NCBI GenBank assembly: GCA_945829445.1
Contig: CALZUY010000012.1
Span: forward strand, 1 to 32,910
Source of the DNA: Butyricicoccus_A sp945486175
Lineage (GTDB): Bacteria > Bacillota > Clostridia > Oscillospirales > Butyricicoccaceae
DNA length: 32,910 bases
Reading direction: 5' to 3'
Shown here: positions 7,416 to 14,251 of the stretch, piece after piece
Layout: each line of letters opens with the position of its first letter
Numbering within the stretch: the first letter of the stretch is position 1
Made by a program: the position numbers and the translations under genes
The notes under the pieces: generated by a model
Database searches by the model: none
What the model was told of the DNA's origin: nothing
The model's input: the letters and a program-made list of their open reading frames with translations, nothing else

Positions 7416-7435
7416 CAGTTCTCAAACCTTTCCGC

Positions 7436-7699
7436 TTACGCAGCCACAGTAATCAGCGTTGTAATACCCAGATTAAAGATTGCATCCAGAATCCAGATGA
7501 ACACGCCGACAACCAGAATGGTGGCCACAACGATAAGTGTATTGTTCGCTGTCTGCTTGCGGGTCGGCCACACGATCTTCTTGCATTCGCTCTTCAGATC
7601 GCGGAACCACTTGCCAATTCTGGAAAAGAAGCCCGGCTTCTTCTCCTTTGCGGAGTTCTTCTGCTTCTTCTCAGAAGCGTTCTGCTCTTTCTTAGCCAT
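7436..7699 (-). CDS. secE: Preprotein translocase subunit SecE
   Basis: 87 residues. A lysine-rich cytoplasmic N-terminus (MAKKEQNASEKKQKNSAKEK) leads to the conserved amphipathic segment WFRDLKSECKKIVWPTRKQ (about residues 31-49), followed by a single membrane helix (NTLIVVATILVVGVFIWILDA). SecE clamps SecY in the SecYEG translocon. The WPTRKQ motif and single-helix size fit Gram-positive SecE. It starts 23 nt after rpmG. Confidence 0.95.
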   Translation of the reverse strand: MAKKEQNASEKKQKNSAKEKKPGFFSRIGKWFRDLKSECKKIVWPTRKQTANNTLIVVATILVVGVFIWILDAIFNLGITTLITVAA

Positions 7700-7722
7700 G
7701 AAGCCGTATCCTTTCTCCAGCC

Positions 7723-7872
7723 TTACTTGCTCTCACGATGCAACGTGTGCTTCCGGCAGAACGGGCAGTACTTGTTCATCTCGAGACGCTCGGGATTGTT
7801 CTTCTTGTTTTTCATTGTGTCGTAGTTTCTCTGCTTGCACTCGGTGCATGCCAGGGTTACCTTAACGCGCAT
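7723..7872 (-). CDS. rpmG: 50S ribosomal protein L33, zinc-binding form
   Basis: 49 residues, MRVKVTLACTECKQRNYDTM...NKYCPFCRKHTLHRESK. Both CxxC pairs are present (Cys9/Cys12 and Cys36/Cys39), so this is the zinc-ribbon paralogue. AAGGAGGTGCC precedes the ATG at 7872. It is the first gene of the rpmG-secE-nusG-rplK-rplA unit and has its own promoter upstream. Confidence 0.96.
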   Translation of the reverse strand: MRVKVTLACTECKQRNYDTMKNKKNNPERLEMNKYCPFCRKHTLHRESK

Positions 7873-7928
7873 AACGGCACCTCCTTAAATAATTGCCTCC
7901 CTTTGCAGGCTGCTCTGCGTTTCAGAGC

Positions 7929-7985
7929 AAAAAAAATACCCTGCATAGGTGTTATCATTATAACACGCAGGGTATTTCTCGTCAA
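7929..7985 (-). promoter_or_regulatory. rpmG promoter embedded in an intrinsic terminator
   Basis: Minus strand: -35 TTGACG (7985-7980), spacer 17, -10 TATAAT (7962-7957). The -10 lies in the loop side of a long hairpin AAATACCCTGC (7977-7967) with GCAGGGTATTT (7944-7934) plus inner GTGTTAT/ATAACAC, followed by eight T (7936-7929). RNA coming from the genes upstream would fold and terminate; RNA started here (about 7950) lacks the left arm and escapes. Confidence 0.8.
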
Positions 7986-8026
7986 TGCTGTTTTTATTGA
8001 TTCTTTTCCACAAATTTCGGTGCGCA

Positions 8027-8380
8027 TTACGCCGCCATAAACTCAACAATCCACATATACGCCACGAGGATACAGTAGATGGTATAGCAGATGATGGTGA
8101 CCTTGCGGCCCTTGTCCTGCTGGCGCGCGGCATATAGTCCGGCAAGGCCGCCGACAAATGTAATCGGATAACCGATCAGGCGCGACCACTTCCACGCGAC
8201 AAACAGGCCGATTGCCATGACGGCAATTGCGATCAGGCTCAGGCGGAAGCGTTTTTTCTCCTTCTCCTGCATTGCCTCATCGACCTGAAGCTCCTGCCTG
8301 CGCTGCTGCTCGCTGACAGGTGCGCGGTGGCCCTGTGCGCGCTTTTTGCCCTTTTTGCGGTTGTTTTTGGATACTGCCAT
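8027..8380 (-). CDS. Small membrane protein, paralogue of the next gene
   Basis: 117 residues, function not recognised. The N-terminus MAVSKNNRKKGKKRAQGHRAP is highly basic, followed by a charged helix rich in Gln/Glu/Lys (residues 23-44) and three hydrophobic segments (about 45-65, 68-85, 94-114). It shares MAVSKNNR-KGKKR, YPITFVG and KVT-ICY--YCI with the neighbour at 8421-8759, so the pair arose by tandem duplication. AAAGGAG precedes the ATG at 8380, 40 nt after the neighbour's stop. Transcription from upstream probably ends in the terminator ahead of rpmG. Confidence 0.8.
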   Translation of the reverse strand: MAVSKNNRKKGKKRAQGHRAPVSEQQRRQELQVDEAMQEKEKKRFRLSLIAIAVMAIGLFVAWKWSRLIGYPITFVGGLAGLYAARQQDKGRKVTIICYTIYCILVAYMWIVEFMAA

Positions 8381-8420
8381 GGATAAAGCTCCTTTGAATT
8401 TGGTATTTGCCTGAAAAGGC

Positions 8421-8759
8421 TTATGACACTCTGCCGGTCAGCATGCCGATCCACATGCCTGCGACTGCGATACAGTAGACGATATAACAGATAACGGTGA
8501 CCTTGTGCGGCCAGGTATCCCATCTGGTTCTGACCAGTCCCATGACCGCGCCAACGAAGGTAATCGGATAGAAAACCAGGCCATACTGCGTGAACATTGC
8601 GCCGAGGAAACCCGCCAGCATGATGGCAAGGCCTGCCATGCTGAACCAGTCATACCCTCCGTATTTCGACTCCTGCTTTTCCTCTTCCTGCCGTACCGGC
8701 GAAGCATGTGCCTTTGTCCGTTTTTTGCCCTTTCGTCGGTTGTTTTTGGATACTGCCAT
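8421..8759 (-). CDS. Small membrane protein, paralogue of the preceding gene
   Basis: 112 residues, not recognised. A basic N-terminus (MAVSKNNRRKGKKRTKAHASP) is followed by a short acidic/charged linker and three hydrophobic segments starting at about residue 38 (WFSMAGLAIMLAGFLGAMF, VFYPITFVGAVMGLV, VTVICYIVYCIAVAGMW). The basic tail on the probable cytoplasmic side could contact RNA or lipids, but this is speculation. AAGGAG precedes the ATG at 8759, and a sigma-A promoter lies 33 bp up. It is first in a two-gene unit. Confidence 0.8.
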   Translation of the reverse strand: MAVSKNNRRKGKKRTKAHASPVRQEEEKQESKYGGYDWFSMAGLAIMLAGFLGAMFTQYGLVFYPITFVGAVMGLVRTRWDTWPHKVTVICYIVYCIAVAGMWIGMLTGRVS

Positions 8760-8791
8760 GTTCCCACTCCTTCTGCTCTCTTCTGCCCTAT

Positions 8792-8820
8792 ATTATAACA
8801 ACATGCCACGCAAAGTGCAA
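8792..8820 (-). promoter_or_regulatory. Promoter for the paralogous membrane-protein pair
   Basis: Minus-strand TTGCAC (8820-8815), 17-bp spacer, TATAAT (8797-8792). It is back to back with the ruvX promoter; the two -35 boxes are 6 bp apart. Confidence 0.75.
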
Positions 8821-8826
8821 TGCAAT

Positions 8827-8855
8827 TTGCATCAATCCCGTGCCTGTGCTACAAT
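8827..8855 (+). promoter_or_regulatory. Promoter for ruvX
   Basis: TTGCAT (8827-8832), 17-bp spacer, TACAAT (8850-8855), about 33 bp before the ATG. The sequence TGCAATGCAATTTGCA between the divergent -35 boxes is partly palindromic. Confidence 0.7.
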
Positions 8856-8888
8856 ACAGAAAAAAACACGCGACTGAAAGGAACCACT

Positions 8889-9308
8889 ATGAAAATCATG
8901 GGAATCGATTACGGCGACGCACGCACCGGCGTGTCGATCTCCGATCCGACCGGCTTTCTCGCCGGCTCGCCGCAGGTCATCGCCACCTGGAATACCGAAG
9001 AGCTTCTGGAAAAGCTGACGGAGCTTGCCAAAAGGGAAAAAATTGAAGAAATCGTGCTCGGCCTGCCGAAAAACATGAATGCGACGCAGGGGGAACGCGC
9101 GGAAAAATGCAAGGCACTCGGCGCAGAGCTGGAAGCGCGCACCGGCCTGCCTGTCATCTACTGGGACGAACGCCGCACGACCATCGAAGCGCATGCCATC
9201 CTGCACGCTTCGGGCAAAAAACAAAAGAAGCACAAAAAGAATGTCGACGCCGTCGCTGCATCGCTGATTTTACAGGGCTATCTCGATTTCAAGCGGATGC
9301 AGGGGTAA
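8889..9308 (+). CDS. ruvX: Putative pre-16S rRNA nuclease / Holliday junction resolvase RuvX (YqgF)
   Basis: 139 residues, RNase H-like fold. MKIMGIDYGDARTGVSISDP holds the first catalytic Asp (Asp7), VLGLPKNMNATQGERAEKC is the central family block, WDERRTT the second acidic site, and NVDAVAASLILQGYL the last. Family members process 16S rRNA 5' ends; the resolvase activity is debated. The ATG at 8889 is preceded by AAAGGAACC; the frame extends further up, but the protein normally starts at this methionine. It is monocistronic, with a hairpin terminator after it. Confidence 0.93.
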   Translation: MKIMGIDYGDARTGVSISDPTGFLAGSPQVIATWNTEELLEKLTELAKREKIEEIVLGLPKNMNATQGERAEKCKALGAELEARTGLPVIYWDERRTTIEAHAILHASGKKQKKHKKNVDAVAASLILQGYLDFKRMQG

Positions 9309-9348
9309 GCCATCCGTTTCTGTTATCTGTTATTATTTAAAAAGCATC

Positions 9349-9377
9349 ACAGGCGCACCGCAATGCGGTGCGCCTGT
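9349..9377. terminator. Bidirectional hairpin between ruvX and the M15 peptidase gene
   Basis: ACAGGCGCACCGC-AAT-GCGGTGCGCCTGT, a 13-bp stem. On the minus strand it is followed by GATGCTTTTTAA, on the plus strand by TTCATTT. It separates two convergent genes. Confidence 0.75.
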
Positions 9378-9388
9378 TTCATTTCGCG

Positions 9389-10963
9389 TCACGTACCGAA
9401 GTACGAGAAATGCATGTAATCCTTTTTGCTGTTCCATGTGCCGCCCCAGCCAAAGCCGTACTTTGCAAAGATGCGTACCACATCGCTGTCTGCGGCGATG
9501 GAATACGGGTCGCTGCCCGGAGACCAGTGCGAACCGGTCAGGGCCACACCGCTGTTGGTGCACATATAGTTTTCTTCCCAGTTGATGTCAATCGCCGTAC
9601 CGAGGCAGTGCTCAGAGGACGAGCCGTTGCCGCGCCAGCAGTAGCCGCCGAGCGACTTGATCGGGAACTGTTCCCCGCTGGCGTAAATTTCAGCGAAAAT
9701 CTGCTGTACCGTCGCGGCAAGTGCCTCATGGATCTGGAAGCGCTTGGTTTTTGTCACCTTGTTGCCGTTGGCATCGAAATCCCAGACCTGTACGCTGATG
9801 GTCACCTGATGGCTCTCCGCCTCGGCGGAATTGGCGTATTTATGATAGCTTGCGCCCGCGCCGAAAATGCGCGCGACCTTCTCACTATAGCTCTCACCAC
9901 TGTGTGCCAGTCCGTCCGGAATGGTGTCATAGATCAGATCCGGATAGACAGTAACCGGCGAGTCCGGGATGTACAGGCCGGATTCGGTATCCTCCGCCTG
10001 CGCTGTGACAGTCAGCAGCGCCGTCTGTCCCGACGATGCGACCAGCTTTCCCGTGCAGTCCAGTCCATCGACCGACCAATACCATATACCCGGCTGCTCC
10101 GCAATTTCCTGCGGCAGTGCGAGCTCCTGCGCACCGGTTCCGGTGGATGCGACCTGCTCGGTCAGCACCGGCGCTGTGGAGAAATCCTCCGACGCATAGA
10201 ATGATACGCGGTAATAATCCGCGCCGCAGCCCGTCCAGCTGACGGCATTCGTGCCCGAATGCATTGCAATCGAGCTGATCTCCTGCACGCTGCTCACACC
10301 GCGCCCGGTATGTACTGCTGCCGCCGCCCGGTAGGTGAGCACGGCAGCCTGCTCTGCGCTGATCGTTTCACCGACGCCAAGCATGCTCTCGCCCGTGCCG
10401 CTCGTCAGGCCCTCGCGCACAAAATACGCCATGCCATCCTGTGCCCAGTCAGGTACATATGCGCCATCCAAATAGCTGTACAGTGTCTCGGCAATTTCAT
10501 TTTCCGACACGCTGACTGCGCTGCCGCTCTGCTGCATCGCACGGTAGAGCATGGCAATCAGCTGCTGCCGGTTTGCCGGTTCATCCGGCCGGAACTGTGT
10601 CCCATCCTCTTCTTCTGTCAGCCCGAGCAGCCATGCCTGCCGCACATCCGCACTCTGCGTATCGGTATACGGACACACGCTGCGTCGTGCCGCGCTCTGC
10701 TCCATCAGGCTGTTATAATCCCTGCCGGTCAGTGAGGCATACAGCCGCACCGCCAGTCCGCACATCTGCTCGCGCGTGACCGGCTGGCCAGCCTGCTGTC
10801 CATCCATGCTGGACGGAAGCAGCGATGCCTGATCTGCCGCCTTCAATATATTGTCCGTCTGCCCGGATGGCTGTTCCAGGCTGACCGCTGCCGCGGGTGT
10901 GCGGCAGAACAGGCAGGTGCACAGCACAGCTGCCGCTGCACAGCCTGCAAGTTTCCGATTCAT
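9389..10963 (-). CDS. Exported M15-type D-Ala-D-Ala carboxypeptidase-like protein with SLH-like and Fn3-like regions
   Basis: 524 residues. The N-terminus MNRKLAGCAAAAVLCTCLF followed by CRTPAAAVS is a signal peptide. Residues of about 35-245 resemble S-layer homology repeats (PVTREQMCGLAVRLY, DEPANRQQLIAMLYRAM, ISAEQAAVLTYRA), which anchor proteins to wall polymers. A fibronectin-III-like stretch follows (SVQEISSIAM to about residue 340). The C-terminal metallopeptidase M15 domain carries SEHCLGTAID (His452, Asp459) and DYMHFSYFG (His518), the zinc and catalytic pattern of VanY-like enzymes that trim peptidoglycan stem peptides. The ATG at 10963 follows GAGGTGA at about 10 nt and is chosen because the signal peptide starts there. 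Unlinked functionally to its neighbours. Confidence 0.88.
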   Translation of the reverse strand: MNRKLAGCAAAAVLCTCLFCRTPAAAVSLEQPSGQTDNILKAADQASLLPSSMDGQQAGQPVTREQMCGLAVRLYASLTGRDYNSLMEQSAARRSVCPYTDTQSADVRQAWLLGLTEEEDGTQFRPDEPANRQQLIAMLYRAMQQSGSAVSVSENEIAETLYSYLDGAYVPDWAQDGMAYFVREGLTSGTGESMLGVGETISAEQAAVLTYRAAAAVHTGRGVSSVQEISSIAMHSGTNAVSWTGCGADYYRVSFYASEDFSTAPVLTEQVASTGTGAQELALPQEIAEQPGIWYWSVDGLDCTGKLVASSGQTALLTVTAQAEDTESGLYIPDSPVTVYPDLIYDTIPDGLAHSGESYSEKVARIFGAGASYHKYANSAEAESHQVTISVQVWDFDANGNKVTKTKRFQIHEALAATVQQIFAEIYASGEQFPIKSLGGYCWRGNGSSSEHCLGTAIDINWEENYMCTNSGVALTGSHWSPGSDPYSIAADSDVVRIFAKYGFGWGGTWNSKKDYMHFSYFGT

Positions 10964-11030
10964 TGTATTGCATTCACCTCTGCTGTCGTGTGTGATCTCA
11001 AAATTGCTGCGGATATAAAAATTCAAATAT

Positions 11031-11059
11031 AGTATAGCACAGTTTTCACGTGCTGAGAA
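11031..11059 (-). promoter_or_regulatory. Possible promoter of the M15 peptidase gene
   Basis: Minus strand TGCTATACT (TATACT 11036-11031, extended -10) with weak -35 TTCTCA (11059-11054) at 17 bp. Confidence 0.45.
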
Positions 11060-11096
11060 CCGGAGACACAAAATTTTCACAAAGTTTCATTCTGCA

Positions 11097-11801
11097 CTAT
11101 TCGAGAATATCCCGATGTTCCTTATCCGCGCGCGGGAAAACCGTCAGCACGCCGTCATCCGTACAGGTCGCGAGAAAAATGCCAGAAACTGTACTTTCTC
11201 CCTTTCGTTTGAGCTGTTTTTTGAGCCATGTGACATCATAACCCAGATTCTGCAGGTTTTTGTCCATGATCTTTCCGTCCATAATGACATTGGCGCACAT
11301 CGTTTCCTGCGAAACAGCGAGCGCCAGATCCTCCGGTGTTGCCGGACGGGTGCGGCTGACCGGCAGAATGCTGATGCTGCCGTTGGATTCGAGCACAGCA
11401 GTCTGAACCTGGCTCAAATCAAAATAGCCGCTCTTGCGGCATTCCATCTGGAATTCATGGATATCCATATGGGCGCGTTTGAAATTTTTGTCGTATATCT
11501 TCCCGTTGTCCAGCAGGACAATTGCCCGCCCGCTGACCACACGCCGGATTTTTACCGAACGGTCAGAAGCCACCGACAGCAGCCATGTCACAACACTGAA
11601 TACAATCAGCGCAATCAGCCACTCCCAGAATTCCTTTCCCTCTGCGACGGAAAGCTCCGCGCCGATGGAACCGATGGTAATGCCGTTGATATAGTCAAAC
11701 GTGCTCAGCTGTGCCAGCTGCCGGTAACCGATCAATTTGGTGATGGCGAACAGTGCGACAATGGTAAGCAGCGCCGTGAGCGCCGTGCGTACAAAATCCA
11801 T
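11097..11801 (-). CDS. YetF-like DUF421 membrane protein
   Basis: 234 residues. Three N-terminal membrane segments (MDFVRTALTALLTIVALFAI, a weaker one around STFDYINGITIGSIGAELSV, and FWEWLIALIVFSVVTWLLSV) precede a soluble alpha/beta domain with GRAIVLLDNGKIYDKNFKRA and an acidic-Arg motif typical of DUF421. FDYINGITIGSIGA is the family hallmark. The Bacillus relatives (YetF, YdfS/YdfR) are linked to sporulation membrane physiology and germination, but their biochemistry is unclear. AAAGGAGGTGG precedes the ATG at 11801. Confidence 0.9.
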   Translation of the reverse strand: MDFVRTALTALLTIVALFAITKLIGYRQLAQLSTFDYINGITIGSIGAELSVAEGKEFWEWLIALIVFSVVTWLLSVASDRSVKIRRVVSGRAIVLLDNGKIYDKNFKRAHMDIHEFQMECRKSGYFDLSQVQTAVLESNGSISILPVSRTRPATPEDLALAVSQETMCANVIMDGKIMDKNLQNLGYDVTWLKKQLKRKGESTVSGIFLATCTDDGVLTVFPRADKEHRDILE

Positions 11802-12082
11802 GCAGCCACCTCCTTTTTCTCTCGTTTTCCATTTAGCATGGCTGAATTTCCCGGTTTCTATACTTTCAGAAAATTTTGCATATTTTTTGTTTCAAAATTG
11901 CAAAAATTATGTAAATCCAAATGGTTATATTTTGGCGTCCTTCTGTTACCTTTGCTACATTTCAGGAACATATGAAATTTTCCCATGCATTTTTACGCAT
12001 ATTTTGATTGTTATGCCGCTATTTTTCCAACTTTATTTTGATTATAATGAAACCATAAAAATTGGAACGAGGAGGGATTATC
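11802..12082. other. AT-rich divergent intergenic region
   Basis: 281 bp between divergent yetF-like and HPr-like genes. A TATAAT at 12043-12048 serves the HPr-like gene, without a clear -35. For the yetF-like gene I see no convincing promoter; the candidates at 11860-11900 are AT-rich and ambiguous. No gene seen. Confidence 0.5.
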
Positions 12083-12340
12083 ATGAAACAGTTCCAGTAT
12101 ACCATCACACGCGACCACGGCATTTGCTGTCGATCCGCAGCTGCTCTTGCAAAAATCAGTAAGGAGCATGGCGATTGCATTGAAATCAAGAAGGACGAAA
12201 CCAGCGTCAGCGCATCTCGCATGATGGCCGTCATGTGGCTGAACATCCGCTGCGGCGATACCATCTGCATTTCCGCAGACGGCGAGAACGAAGCGTCCGC
12301 TGTCCATTCGATCCGTTCCTACTGTGCGGCCAACCTATAA
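12083..12340 (+). CDS. HPr-like protein lacking both phosphorylation sites
   Basis: 85 residues, the size of HPr. Family landmarks align without gaps: in place of GLHARPAA at 13-20 it reads GICCRSAA, so the phosphorylatable His15 is Cys15 (Arg17 is kept and Pro18 is Ser). In place of the Ser46 region KSIMGVMSL it reads SRMMAVMWL, so Ser46 is Arg46. The C-terminal GDTICISADGENE fits HPr. It therefore cannot act as a normal PTS phosphocarrier or as a Ser46-P catabolite corepressor. GAGGAGGG precedes the ATG at 12083. It is a single gene with its own TATAAT box and a terminator. The function is unknown; it may bind HPr partners as a decoy or act as a redox-sensitive form through Cys15/Cys16, which is speculation. 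Confidence 0.85.
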   Translation: MKQFQYTITRDHGICCRSAAALAKISKEHGDCIEIKKDETSVSASRMMAVMWLNIRCGDTICISADGENEASAVHSIRSYCAANL

Positions 12341-12363
12341 ATGCCGCCCAACTGCAGCAACCC

Positions 12364-12397
12364 AAAACCGCAGCCCAAAAACAGGCTGCGGTTTTTT
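12364..12397 (+). terminator. Terminator after the HPr-like gene
   Basis: CCGCAGCC (12368-12375), loop CAAAAACA, GGCTGCGG (12384-12391), then TTTTTT. Its T run overlaps the stop codon of the convergent FUSC gene (12396-12398). Confidence 0.88.
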
Positions 12398-13715
12398 ATG
12401 TTTCCGATACCATTTTTGCATCGATACCGTGCCGCGGCATGATATCTTTTTCCCACAGATATGGCTCATACAGCCTGCGCAATGCCTTGACTGCCGCATT
12501 TCCCGCATGCGGCACCACGACATCGCACTGTCCCGGCACGCTGCCGATGCGCACGACATGCGGCATGCCGATGCGCCGCGCCAGACAGTCCGCCATATTT
12601 TCCCGCGTCGCCTGCGGGTGGTAAATTTTAATATAGCGGTAATCCGGATAATCGTCCGAATCATAGGACACCACGCGGCAGCGTGCCGTCCAGCCGGTGC
12701 GCTCCAGCAGGTCATATACTGCCTGCACGCGGTCCCTGTGCTCAATCACCATCAGATAGACTGCCCGTGTTCCTTCCGGCGGCCTGCGGTGCATGTAATT
12801 GCGGTATGGCGAGCAGCGCAGCTTTGCATATATGCTCCGCTCGGCTTCGTTGCACAGCATGTCATAATAGATCATCCAGCGGTCATCCTCGATGGCATTG
12901 ACAAAAACATCCATCCCCTGCTGTTCGAGCAGGGTGCACAGCGCGCTGGTGTCATCCGCCGACAGGGCAGCCGTATTCAGATACCTGTTTTCATTTATAT
13001 CGTACAGAACTGCCCCATCCATCGCAATAACCGGCAGCCGCAGGCGGATGCCGCGCAGGTCTTCCACCAGCGAAGCAGGCGTGCGGATGGTGGAAACGGT
13101 AAAATTCATGCCGTCATCCAGCATGCGGTTCAGCTCTACCCTGCTGTAATTGTTCAGTGTCGCATACTCCGTCAGCGTGTTGTTCATACCGGAAAGGAAC
13201 AGGACATCGCGCCGTGTGCGGTGCGGCAGGCGGGCACGGTTGACCACAATGCTGATGGCAATGCCAATCAGCGTATCGAGCACACGGTTCAGCACAAACA
13301 GATATGGATTCGGGTCAGTGATATGCATAACCGTAATGCTGAGAAAGACCACGCAGGCAAAATAGGAAGCATTGCGCCGCTTCAGCAGGACGGTGGTATA
13401 AATAATTGGAATGATACACAGGCCGATCACCATAAACCGCACAAATTCATGGTTGTTCAGCGGGGAATGCAGATCAATCAGAATGACAACCAGTCCGTAC
13501 ATCCCGCCGAGAAATGTGCCAATCGTGCGCTGGATTGCCATATTTTTGGAATCTGCGTCATATGGCCGCATGCACCACAGCACAGACAGCGCGGTATAAA
13601 ACGGTGCGCCCTGACAGCCGCGCAGAAAATAAGCGACAAAGCCGAGCATAACGCCGACAGATGATTTGATGATGCGCATGCCGACCGGCGGCAGGCGGTG
13701 CAGTTTTTCAGCCAC
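12396..13715 (-). CDS. FUSC/ArAE-type membrane protein fused to a degenerate HAD (Cof-like) domain
   Basis: 439 residues if translation starts at GTG 13715, which follows AAGGAGAG; the frame is open back to 13805, but that stretch contains a terminator hairpin. Residues of about 15-160 form six membrane segments typical of the aromatic acid exporter/FUSC family (SSVGVMLGFVAYFLRG, AIQRTIGTFLGGMYGLVVI). From about residue 168 the sequence follows the Cof-type HAD order: VLFLSGMNNTL where the DxDGT nucleophile should be, FTVSTIRTPASL (motif II), VIAMDGAVLYD (cap start), and IGSVPGQCD (391-398) where GDxxND should be. The nucleophile and metal-binding aspartates are missing, so the HAD domain looks inactive and perhaps senses a ligand. 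The fusion itself is seen directly; its role is inference. Confidence 0.8.
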   Translation of the reverse strand: MAEKLHRLPPVGMRIIKSSVGVMLGFVAYFLRGCQGAPFYTALSVLWCMRPYDADSKNMAIQRTIGTFLGGMYGLVVILIDLHSPLNNHEFVRFMVIGLCIIPIIYTTVLLKRRNASYFACVVFLSITVMHITDPNPYLFVLNRVLDTLIGIAISIVVNRARLPHRTRRDVLFLSGMNNTLTEYATLNNYSRVELNRMLDDGMNFTVSTIRTPASLVEDLRGIRLRLPVIAMDGAVLYDINENRYLNTAALSADDTSALCTLLEQQGMDVFVNAIEDDRWMIYYDMLCNEAERSIYAKLRCSPYRNYMHRRPPEGTRAVYLMVIEHRDRVQAVYDLLERTGWTARCRVVSYDSDDYPDYRYIKIYHPQATRENMADCLARRIGMPHVVRIGSVPGQCDVVVPHAGNAAVKALRRLYEPYLWEKDIMPRHGIDAKMVSET

Positions 13716-13738
13716 GGGACTTCTCTCCTTTTCCTGAC

Positions 13739-13780
13739 AAAAAAAGACCCGAAACCACGTTTCCTGTGGTTTCGGGTCTT
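13739..13780 (-). terminator. Terminator-like attenuator before the FUSC/HAD gene
   Basis: Minus strand AAGACCCGAAACCAC, loop AGGAAAC, GTGGTTTCGGGTCTT (15-bp perfect stem, 13744-13780), followed by TTTTTTT. It lies between the gene's promoter and its ribosome site, so it either attenuates the gene or the promoter call is wrong. Confidence 0.8.
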
Positions 13781-13800
13781 CAATGCCCCTCTTCCTGTCT

Positions 13801-13830
13801 ATCATACTGTATTTGCGTCTTTCCTGTCAA
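13801..13830 (-). promoter_or_regulatory. Promoter of the FUSC/HAD gene
   Basis: Minus-strand TTGACA (13830-13825), 18-bp spacer, TATGAT (13806-13801). Predicted start near 13794, only about 14 nt before the attenuator hairpin. Confidence 0.75.
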
Positions 13831-13933
13831 TCCTGGGTATCACCAAATCCATCCCGCCAGCCTTGTCATTTTTCGTGGAACATCATGATATTCCGCAGAT
13901 GGTCTCCTCCGAAAGGGGCAGGCAGCCCGATAC

Positions 13934-13961
13934 TTGACGGCGGCAGGATATCCGGTATACT
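13934..13961 (+). promoter_or_regulatory. Promoter of the acylphosphatase gene
   Basis: TTGACG (13934-13939), 16-bp spacer, TATACT (13956-13961), 24 bp before the ATG. Confidence 0.65.
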
Positions 13962-13984
13962 AAAAAGAAAAGGAGGAATGTTCT

Positions 13985-14251
13985 ATGCTGACACGTTGGA
14001 AACTGGTCCTTTCCGGGCGCGTACAGGGCATTGGCCTGCGCTTCCGCGCAAAAATGGGCGCACAGCAATACAAGCTGACCGGTTGGGTGCGAAATCTCGA
14101 TGACGGCGATGTCGAACTGGAAATCCAGGGCGAAGAGGCCGCGGTCGATGCCTTTGTCATCTATCTCCGCAATCTCCCGGGCGCACAGATCACTTTTATG
14201 CAGGCAGACGAGCTTGATGTCATTGCCGAGGATCGGTTCCGGGTCCGGTAA
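13985..14251 (+). CDS. acyP: Acylphosphatase
   Basis: 88 residues. The phosphate-binding loop GRVQGIGLRFR (11-21) and GWVRNLDDGDVE (33-44) supply the catalytic Arg19 and Asn37 of the family, and the C-terminal half has the usual EIQGEEAAVDAFV block. It hydrolyses acyl phosphates such as 1,3-bisphosphoglycerate and carbamoyl phosphate in the cytoplasm. AGGAGGAATGTTCT precedes the ATG. A stand-alone gene. Confidence 0.94.
   Translation: MLTRWKLVLSGRVQGIGLRFRAKMGAQQYKLTGWVRNLDDGDVELEIQGEEAAVDAFVIYLRNLPGAQITFMQADELDVIAEDRFRVR

Noticed and set aside
13716..13805. N-terminal extension of the FUSC/HAD protein to an ATG at 13805
   Set aside because: That stretch contains a perfect 15-bp terminator hairpin with a T run, and the ATG has no ribosome site, whereas GTG 13715 follows AAGGAGAG.
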